The notes under the pieces: model-generated
Database searches by the model: none
What the model was told of the DNA's origin: nothing
The model's input: the letters and a program-made list of their open reading frames with translations, nothing else
Part shown: in pieces, positions 56,521-64,000 of the stretch
How the letters are laid out: every line of letters begins with the position of its first letter
Numbering within the stretch: position 1 is the first letter of the stretch
NCBI GenBank assembly: GCA_030734395.1
Contig: JAUZTG010000029.1
Coordinates: 3,100,001-3,164,000, forward strand
Reading direction: 5' to 3'
Source: Sarocladium kiliense
Taxonomy: Eukaryota; Ascomycota; Sordariomycetes; Hypocreales; Sarocladiaceae
DNA length: 64,000 nucleotides
Made by a program: the position numbers and the translations under genes

Positions 56521-58474
56521 TTAAACTGCACCAGCAGAAATCATCTTCTTGCGCAGGTAGTTCTTGTACTCGCCGATCGTGCCATCCCACTGCTGGATGG
56601 TCTTGTTCTCGCACACGAGAATCTGTTTCGCAATCTTGTCGAGCAACCTACATAGAGTTAGTCGAACTGAAGCCACCGTAAGAAAGAAAGAACCAGGAGT
56701 ATACATACCTGAAATCGTGGGAAACAACAATAACACCTCCACTGAAGGCGTTGATGGCGTCTGCCAAACTGTCGATGGTAGGAATATCGAGACCGTTGGT
56801 AGGCTCGTCGAGGAGCAGCATGTTCGGGCTCTCAATGGCGAGCAGAGCGAAGACGATACGGCTCTTCTGACCCTCGGAAAGGGTTCCCATCAGGGCAGTC
56901 TGAGACTCACCACTGAGACCGTAGCGACCAAGCTGCTGGCGCCAGTACTGATAGTCCTGGGACTTCTCTGAGTACTTGTCACGGACGAAGTCAAGGGCAG
57001 ACTTGGTCAGGTCAAGCTGCTCAGCACTGTGCTGAGAGTAAAGACCAAGCTTCAAGTGAGTGTGACGAGTGACAACACCATCAGTCGGTGAGAGCTTGCC
57101 AGTCATGAGGCGGAGGAGAGTAGACTTGCCGACACCGTTGGGTCCGACAAGCGCGGTACGGGAGTCCATGTCGAAACCAAGGTCGAGGTTGCGGTACAAG
57201 TCGTCCTCAGGGTTGCCAGAGTAAGAAAATGTGACATTGTCGAAAGACAGGACCGGCGGGGGAAGCTTGTCGACATCAGCGAAGCGGAACGTAAAGACAC
57301 GGTCCTCCTTGACAGGCTGAATGAAACCGTCGGCCTCCATCTTGTCCAGAATCTTCTGGCGAGACTTGGCTTGACGCACCAAGTTCGCGTAGGTACCAGC
57401 ACTGGCAATGAACTTCTTGATGTGGGCGATTTCATCCTGTTGCTTCTGATAGGCCTTCATCTGGTTGGTCTCTTGCTCGGACCTAGTCTTGGAGTACGAG
57501 TCGTAGTTACCTCCGTAGTAGAGGAGCTTCTTCTCGCGCATGTCAATCATGTTGGTGCAGACACCGTTGAGGAAATCCATGGAGTGAGAAACCAGGACGA
57601 GAGTGCGGTCCCACTTCTTGAGGTACTCTTCGAGCCACACGCAAGCCTCGAGATCAAGATGGGCAGTTGGGTCGTCAAGGAGGAGGAGAGAGGGCTTAAC
57701 GAAGAGGGCCTTGCCGAGGGCGACACGCATCCTCCATCCACCGGACATATCCTTGGTCTTCTTGTGGATAGTCTTCTTGTTGAAACCGAGGCCGGTCAGA
57801 ATGAGAGAAGCACGGGTGGCGAATGTTGAGGGGTCCATCTTGTCCATGTGCTAAAGGGTAGTTAGTAAGTCTGTTGTCGATGATGCTAATGGATATATGC
57901 TCACCTCGTAAAGATCCATGAGGACGGGGCTCTCAGGACCTTCATCCTCGAGCAGCTTCTCAGCCAACGCATCGAGGCGCTTCAGCTCATTTTCAGCCTC
58001 GGTGACGACCCACTCAAGGGCACCGAGTTCACTTGGAGGCGCACCCTCGTTCAGAAGGTAGATATCGACGTGCTCAGGGATAGGGAACTCGCGGGCGGCA
58101 ATCGACTTGAGCATGGTACTCTTGCCGCAGCCGTTCTCTCCGAGGAGACCATAACGGCGGCCGTATGTAAGCTCGAGGGTAGAGTCGGTGACGAGGACAC
58201 GACCGTGGAATACCAGACTGGCACTGTTGATCTTGACGTCTTTGCTGGTGGCGGTAGAGGCCAGGACACCGGTGGTGACACGATCGGAGATACCATGCTT
58301 GTCCATCTGCTCGGTGAGACGCTTCACCTCCTCTAGCTTCTCGCCAGAGGTGGCAGGCTCATCCTCAACGACAGGGTTGCCGTGAGCATCGAGCTCGACC
58401 TCCTTCTTGGACGAGCGGGCGGCCTTCTCGGCCTTCTTTGCCAGTCTCTTCTCCTTGGAAGACGAAGGCGGCAT
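56521..58474 (-). CDS. ARB1: ABC-F ATPase Arb1, ribosome biogenesis factor
   Basis: Three exons (58474-57905, 57850-56709, 56647-56521) give 612 aa. Two ABC cassettes without membrane segments define the ABC-F class. Cassette 1 has Walker A GENGCGKST at residues 112-120, signature MSGGWRMRVALGKAL, and Walker B LLLLDDPTAHLDLE, the Asp-Asp and Ala variant typical of Arb1 rather than Gcn20 or New1. Cassette 2 has GPNGVGKST at about 426-434, LSEGQKSRIVFALL and LLLDEPTNGLD. A basic N-terminus (RLAKKAEKAARSSKK) precedes them. Yeast Arb1 is essential, cytosolic and nuclear, and acts in 40S and 60S biogenesis and ribosome rescue. Both introns keep the frame: the first is in phase 0 before HMDKMDP, the second splits the last residue of HDFR before LLDKIA. 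Confidence 0.96.
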
Positions 58475-59308
58475 TTTGGCGGTCTGTGTAGGCGGGGTGA
58501 CGATTGAGGATAGGTTCGCTGCGGGCGACGGGGGTGACGATGGAGGGGTAAAAAAGGAACGACAGGGACAAAGGCCTCAAAGAATGGGTAGTCGATTTGA
58601 CCCAAGAAACCTTGAAGCACAAACTGAAAAGGAAGAAGCCGACGTGTGCAAGCGGACTGAAATGTACAAGCTTGCAAGACACAGGCAGAGATGATGGATG
58701 ATGGAGGAGAAATAAAATCAGAAACTCCAGGCAGTCACAGCGCTGTGGTGGTGGCGGTACCTATTGCTGGCGGGAGGCGGCCAAAAAAAAATATCGAATC
58801 ATTTGGCGGGGTCACCGTGGGTGACTCGCCTTTGTTTGGTGGGGCTGCTATCAGAGATTTCGACTTATCATTGTCAGGCATCAGCTAAGGCATCAAAAAG
58901 GCCTCGGCGGCGGCATGGGCGAGCGGGCGCCAGGCGACTGTTAACTCTGTTTGAGTGCGTCTTGACTCGGAAACCCTACATGGCTTGGTCGCACTATCTG
59001 TTGACTATTTTACTGACCGGTTGACTTGGTGACAACATATTCTTCATTAGGTGGACTGTCACTGCCGCCGCAATTTTGACGTCATTTGGGGCTCTCGAAA
59101 AGTCGCCCACCCTGGACCAATCACCACGCAACCATTACGGAGGCCGCGATGTGATCACAACATGAAGTCACGACTACACTCAAGTTGGAGGAACAGATAA
59201 ATATCCAGCTTCATTGTGCCAATGGTTTAATTCATCTCTCATCAGAACCTAATGTACATAGCCACATTCCCAGCTCATGGGGATCCGCATCTGCAAGGAC
59301 TGAAGGTC
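58475..59308. other. Spacer upstream of ARB1
   Basis: ARB1 promoter and leader, and the 3' region of the next minus-strand gene. No gene supported. Confidence 0.4.
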
Positions 59309-59836
59309 TCAAGCATTCGCATTCGCATCAAGCGCATCGTATTTCGTCTCGTTGGACAACTCGCCCTGCCTGGCACCGGCACCCCTCGATTTTGCGTTCT
59401 GGTTCAGCTCAAACTGCAGCTCGGCTTGTCGAGAGGGGTCGTCGATGCTACCAGGCTCGGCATTGAAAGCCTTCTTGATACCATCCTCAGTCTTCGAGTC
59501 GTCAAAGCCCTCGGTGATGTTCTTGCCGTGCGGACCGCTGGCCTTAATGTATTGGTTATTGACATAGGTCGGAGCAGTACCCGCTGATGCCGCAGAAGAA
59601 CCCTCGGTGTTACTGGAGCCGGTGTTCTCAGTGCGGCGAGATGAGCTAGAGTTGTACCCGCCAGCAGGAACGTTCTCGGACCGGGCCCCGGGGTTGGAGG
59701 CGAAACTGCCGCCCTCGCGGGCGGATTCAGCGGCGAGAGATTCGGAGGGGACGGCACCAGTGCCTTCGACCTTTGTGGGGGCGTCCTTGCCGAGGTTGAC
59801 CTTCTGGCCTTCGCTGGGAGCCTTGTTGGGAGACAT
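59309..59836 (-). CDS. Conserved disordered fungal protein of unknown function
   Basis: A single exon, 175 aa. It begins MSPNKAPSEGQKVNLGKDAP and has SLAAESAREGGSFASNPGA, a Ser/Thr/Gly-rich centre, APTYVNNQYIKASGPHGKNI and a C-terminus of Asp, Ala and Asn (KYDALDANANA). The composition is polar and low complexity throughout, with no signal or membrane segment, so it is likely disordered. The N-terminal block and the APTYVNNQY...GPHGKN block resemble a small ascomycete family I know only as hypothetical proteins; that recollection is from memory. A hydrophilin-like or stress-related role is possible but unsupported. Confidence 0.72.
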   Translation of the reverse strand: MSPNKAPSEGQKVNLGKDAPTKVEGTGAVPSESLAAESAREGGSFASNPGARSENVPAGGYNSSSSRRTENTGSSNTEGSSAASAGTAPTYVNNQYIKASGPHGKNITEGFDDSKTEDGIKKAFNAEPGSIDDPSRQAELQFELNQNAKSRGAGARQGELSNETKYDALDANANA

Positions 59837-61408
59837 GGTGGATATAAAGGTGAATCGGGTTGGTGAAGTCGTTAAAGCTTTGTGATCTTATGATTGTGTA
59901 TGAACAAGAACCAAATGATCGAGTGAAAAGCACTTTGAAGAGCTTTTAAGAGAGCTTCCAGCAGTCTAACACGTCTGAGCATGACATCATGTCGAGGGGC
60001 CTCATTACGTCTTGTCGGACCAAAACCTCCATATGCACATCAAGCAGAGAACAGCATGTACAGCAACGGAGCACTCTCCGCGTCCTCTTGCATCATGCTG
60101 GAGCCAGTGTATGCCATGGCGCTGAGAACTGCTGCTTGGTTCTTGGCCATACGAGTCGATGATCGTTGCGATCTGGTCTAGGATGAGGCCGTAGATCTCG
60201 ATCGTGACCCAAGGCCTTGGTGTTCACCGCAAGCTCACCGAGCTTCTCACCTTGGACGGAAACAGCTTACCGAAGATGGGACTGATAGGGTTACCTGACT
60301 GGTCAATAATCGTAAGGCTGTGCGTTCCTCGCCCGACCTCTTAGATTCACGTGGAAGAGCGGATCGGCGCCTTATATACCTGCTCGACAGCAGTAAAGAG
60401 GACTCCCATGCATGGGGCTCGTGTTATGTATGTTGAATTTCGGATATAAGTATATTCAATGTACCAAGAGAGGAGCAGATGGTACAGTTGAGTAGCTGTC
60501 GGCTTGTGCAATCCGTGCATGACTGAGCGGACCGGCAGGGTCGGAACACGTACACCTTGCTCGCCTTGGCGTAAGGTCACAGTCCATTGAACACTTGGAA
60601 CTTTGCCTCGTGCCTTCTAAAGCGATCTTCAAATTGATTCAAGAGCAATATCCCAGACCTTTCAGATGATTGCAGCTGAAGAAGACTACGCACCAGTATC
60701 CGGTTTGTATCGCCTTCCATGACTTTGCAGAGCACCTTCGTTCTCGGTCTCGTATTGGAACGCCAAGCAGCCGAAGGAGTCGTCAGCGATGGCTGAAGCA
60801 AACACCACGAGGCTCCTGGCCATCGTCCCAGTGGGGAAGTATCTCCCGTCACCGGCTCCCTCGGAATCATGGAGCGATTCGCCCGCGATGGCTTGGGCGA
60901 CACAACTGGGTCAGATGCGTCCTTGGCTCCAGTAAACAGGCGTTTGCTGACCCCTCCGTAGCTTCTCGAAACTGGATTGCAACATACAATCACTCCAGTT
61001 CGGGACTTTACGAGGCGCTTTCTGCGGTGCTAGCTCTTGATTAGCTCTTGGCTCCAATCGCAGAGTCATGGATGCCCCAGCCCTGTCTGGCTATTGGCCA
61101 ATGATTCCTTGCCAACTCACGACTTTGTCACCGCTGTCGTTGTTTCCAAGACATCGCACAATGTTTCGGCCTGCTTCAGTCCAGTAAGCACCATGTCACT
61201 ATGACTAACTGCCGTAGCCTCCGCCCTTTCCCCGGAGTGCTGGTCTCGCTTGGCTTTCCGAGCTTCTTAATAATTGCAGGGCTCCAACCTGATGTTCTTC
61301 CATCCATGTGATTAAACCCCTTCAGATCTTCTCCTTGTCTCCCTCAGGAGAAAACTGAGTGACTGCGACAGTCGCGGATACTCCTAGCGCTATAGCGTGT
61401 CTGATGCT
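59837..61408. other. Spacer with coding-like minus-strand fragments
   Basis: No intact gene supported. Minus-strand fragments in shifted frames at about 60100-60345 could be a decayed gene (see findings). A 138-residue minus frame at 60577-60993 has no recognisable domain. Confidence 0.35.
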
Positions 61409-62710
61409 ATGTCCCAGGCGAAACTCCAGCTCGCCCTCCCACGGCGGCAACCGCCCCATCTAACAGGACGACCCATCAAGCGCTCCAAGAACATTGCAAT
61501 ATTTCTGCTCGTGGCGGCTCTATTGCAATTCATTGCCGTATCTTGTGCAAACCGGACCGCCTTAAGTGCGAAATACAGTCCGACCACTTACACTAGCATT
61601 TCGATCGAGCAGAACGAGCGACTTACCGCACACAACTGGAAATGGAACGGCGAGCAGGTCGTTGGCGAAAACATTCCAGGGTATTCTCGCCCAAAACTAT
61701 TGGAGGGTCGGCACGAGTGGGAGACTTTAGACTCCGGATTCGAAGCCGATAACTTCAAATATGGGAGCGTGGTCGTCAAGGCCTACCGACCAACGCATGC
61801 CCCATTCAGAAATTGTATGCCAGGTCACGATTTGCGATGGCCTACTGATATATCCGCTTCATTGGTCTTGACAGGGCTATCGGAGTGGCTCACAACTGGC
61901 GAGAACGGTAGCTATGTCCCCATTGTGGACTACTTTCTGGCGCCCGAAGGTGATAATGAGGACGTGAGGTGGCATCTTGTGAGGCCGTATTTGCCATCAG
62001 GACACCTCAAAAACCTAGCCAAACGACTGAGGAAGTCCGAAGCAAAGCATACGGCCCAGGAGATTGACGTTCTCTTCCGGACATCGTTTGAGAACATACT
62101 CAGTGCTCTCGACAATATGCATACGGCACATGAAATGTGCCATGATGATATCAAGCAGGGCAGCATCTTCCTGGCAGATCAGACGACAAGGCCGAACGAA
62201 ACGACTCGCTGGCTTTTGACGGATATGGAGAATGTTCGACAACTCAACCATCCGTACCATCGATCAATGATTTGGACACGCCACAATCTGCGAGACTGCC
62301 GTGCCAATGACGTCTTTCGACTTGTGAAGGTGTACATGAAGTTCCTCAGCCGAGCAGTTGATGATAAACTCGAATTCAACGAGCAATTTCTGACCGGGGA
62401 GACAGCCTGGAGCCGGCTATTCTGGGCAACATGGCGCGATGTGCAGCAGAAGCGACCCATCTCGGCAACACGACTGCTGGCCCGGTCTCGATCCCTCGAC
62501 TTCGTCCCGGATTCACCCAGCCGACCAAGTAGCTTCGGAGACTGGCCAGTAGAGCTTCGAGACCCGGTGTCCTGGTCACTGATGGGGCGAGAGAAGACAT
62601 TGGAACGGGCTGTAAAAGATAAGCTGTTCTATGGTGCAAGTGAGATTCCGGCGAGGCTATGGGGATTGACGCCGATACTGGGAATTCCAGTGCCGGACTG
62701 TCAGCCGTGA
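61409..62710 (+). CDS. Membrane-anchored protein-kinase-like protein, possibly a pseudokinase
   Basis: A single exon, 433 aa, from ATG 61409 (the frame also opens with a GTG at 61397). One N-terminal membrane helix (KNIAIFLLVAALLQFIAVSC) precedes a kinase-like fold. Its marks are YGSVVVKAYRP (candidate beta-3 Lys), a helical lobe with SALDNMHTAHEMCHDDIKQG as the catalytic loop (HRDxKxxN becomes H-D-D-I-K-Q-G-S), then LLTDMENV (DFG position retaining Asp) and WTRHNLRDCRANDVFRL (the D..R of the large lobe). The catalytic Asp and Lys are kept, but the loop Asn that binds Mg is replaced by Ser. The protein may be weakly active or inactive. Lumenal or extracytoplasmic placement of the domain depends on helix orientation. 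The family is fungal and uncharacterised as far as I can tell. Confidence 0.75.
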   Translation: MSQAKLQLALPRRQPPHLTGRPIKRSKNIAIFLLVAALLQFIAVSCANRTALSAKYSPTTYTSISIEQNERLTAHNWKWNGEQVVGENIPGYSRPKLLEGRHEWETLDSGFEADNFKYGSVVVKAYRPTHAPFRNCMPGHDLRWPTDISASLVLTGLSEWLTTGENGSYVPIVDYFLAPEGDNEDVRWHLVRPYLPSGHLKNLAKRLRKSEAKHTAQEIDVLFRTSFENILSALDNMHTAHEMCHDDIKQGSIFLADQTTRPNETTRWLLTDMENVRQLNHPYHRSMIWTRHNLRDCRANDVFRLVKVYMKFLSRAVDDKLEFNEQFLTGETAWSRLFWATWRDVQQKRPISATRLLARSRSLDFVPDSPSRPSSFGDWPVELRDPVSWSLMGREKTLERAVKDKLFYGASEIPARLWGLTPILGIPVPDCQP

Positions 62711-63712
62711 GAGGATGGGAATTGCTACCAGAGTGCGAAAATGATACCCAAGGCCATATCGGAGGAGCAGACTGAGAGAGAATTGGAACTAGGAAAGCTA
62801 GCATAGCAGTCCCCCGTCTCTCATTCGACAGCATACAGTACTAGGACCAATCTACACTTCATGTGAGGCAGTTAGGACATTACAGATACATCCCATTTGC
62901 AAAACCCTATCATACTAAGAGGACCTGCAAGGCAAGTATCATTCGTCCACTTGGGTCTGCGCCTTGAGGCGATGTGCACAACGTCACCGACGGCACAGCC
63001 CAGAGCGCCTCCGTGGTGGTGGCCTCGAAAGTGCAGAACCATTGTTGCAAGCACATGCTGACTTGTTCGTCAAACAGAATCAACCGTGATAATGCAATCC
63101 TACGAGTCACTCGATTCGAAAGCCTGCAGGTAGATGCGGACTAGCGTAAGGTGGTTCGCTAAGATCTGCCATTCCCAGACCCTGTATCAGGAACCGTCCG
63201 AGGCATCACACAGGTGGCACTCTAATCCTCAAACATGACACTTTGGCCTGGCTGCACGAAAATGCAGGGCTCGGCCTGGAAGGCTTTGACAGCGGTGCAC
63301 GGAGCAAATAACAATATCCGCCACCTGCTGCGTGAGTGTGACGCAAAACAGGTGTCGATCGGCGGCTGGCCAAGAGAGCGATCGGCGGGCGTTACAGGGC
63401 CAAGCCGGGCGGTAGTTGCGAGAAATGTTTGGTTTGCCCACTGAGACGCCCAGGGTTCGGTGGTGTGCCTTGTCAACACCAAGCGTGTATGATGCTTGGC
63501 TGATGATGCTGCCTTGCGGCAAAGCCTGGCGAGGGAACCTGTGGTGGTGGGTGGTCATGAGGAGGAGCAGACAGATACTTAATCAAGGTTGCACGCCAGG
63601 CTCTATCGTCGGGGCCTTTGAACGATAAAGTTCAAATTTGATCCCAAAGACGGAGAAATAATAAATAAATCATCACATATCTGACACGTCGGGAAACGAC
63701 AACAACACCACC
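62711..63712. other. Intergenic spacer
   Basis: No gene or repeat recognised. It includes the leader before the small frame at 63713. Confidence 0.4.
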
Positions 63713-63871
63713 ATGACGCTCGAGTACCACGACGGACACTACCATGACGATGGCAACAGTATGCACGAACAGCCACATGGCATGTTCCAGCGAACTCACA
63801 ACGCCTGGGAACGTGTCCTGGAGCACATCGGCGGCGTATACTTCCGCCTATTCGACGCAAGAAAAAGCTGA
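63713..63871 (+). CDS. Possible small His-rich protein
   Basis: A 52-residue frame with a favourable start context (ACCACCATGA) after an A-rich leader. It begins MTLEYHDGHYHDDGN, has eight His residues, and ends with a helical WERVLEHIGGVYFRLFDAR stretch. It could be a small protein or the first exon of a gene running out of the window. I do not recognise it. Confidence 0.3.
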   Translation: MTLEYHDGHYHDDGNSMHEQPHGMFQRTHNAWERVLEHIGGVYFRLFDARKS

Positions 63872-64000
63872 GCCTCCCGGACAAAGACTCCAAATATAGC
63901 AGCATCTGAGCGTGGAATGTACGGAATTATTTGCGAGCGACTATGAGTACTTTCTTTCGGTACAGCACGGAACACGGAAGCCAGCCAACGCTCGAGGGCC

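Noticed and set aside
1..64000. CRISPR arrays, prophage or bacterial operons
   Set aside because: Genes have spliceosomal introns and fungal families. No regularly spaced repeats were found; the only tandem repeats are the 13-, 17- and 23-bp units described.

Overview
The window is nuclear DNA of a filamentous ascomycete (Pezizomycotina, probably Dothideomycetes-like; the class is inference). Seen directly: protein genes on both strands broken by short GT-AG introns of about 45-80 nt, long UTR-like spacers, and fungus-specific families (Zn2Cys6 regulator, PTH11-like receptor, DUF1996, wax-synthase-type acyltransferase, PNPOx/ferredoxin-reductase fusion). There is also a Fot1/pogo transposon carrying the stop and missense pattern of repeat-induced point mutation (RIP). 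I see no tRNA, rRNA or CRISPR.

Layout. 1-914: the 3' end of a gene with a proline/serine-rich tail. 1.6-12.8 kb: a two-domain flavin oxidoreductase, NMN adenylyltransferase (NMA1), a secreted endonuclease/exonuclease/phosphatase-type nuclease and a secreted DUF1996 protein. 13.2-17.6 kb: a Zn2Cys6 regulator divergent from an MFS sugar transporter, sharing a promoter with seven CreA-type SYGGRG sites. 18.5-25.4 kb: D-3-phosphoglycerate dehydrogenase (serine synthesis), a DUF1275 membrane protein, an ankyrin protein and a nine-exon PTH11-like receptor. 27.7-29.0 kb: a wax-synthase-type acyltransferase.

30-36.4 kb is the accessory island. A small secreted protein with a possible Kex2 site lies on one side. 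A secreted alpha-lytic/streptogrisin-type serine protease, a family best known from actinobacteria, lies on the other. Between them is an AT-rich block with a 1,861-bp Fot1/pogo element whose 42-bp terminal inverted repeats are identical. It sits inside an older MITE-like repeat that has an uninterrupted relative about 2.6 kb away. hAT-like termini also occur here and at 26.95 kb.

37-64 kb returns to housekeeping and conserved genes: a CNNM/DUF21-CBS protein (MAM3-like), a carboxy-cis,cis-muconate cyclase-like beta-propeller, the 60S export factor ALB1, and an acidic protein with an in-frame coding-like extension past its stop. They continue with a C2H2 zinc-finger gene with an apparent frameshift, the INO80 remodeller ATPase (four exons, 1,841 aa), an NTF2-like protein, the ABC-F ribosome factor ARB1, a conserved disordered protein, and a membrane-anchored kinase-like protein lacking the catalytic-loop Asn.

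The genes are mostly independent. The best-supported functional unit is the regulator/transporter pair, and the most unusual region is the transposon island with its two secreted proteins. Intron boundaries were set by hand from splice motifs, reading phase and family alignment from memory.
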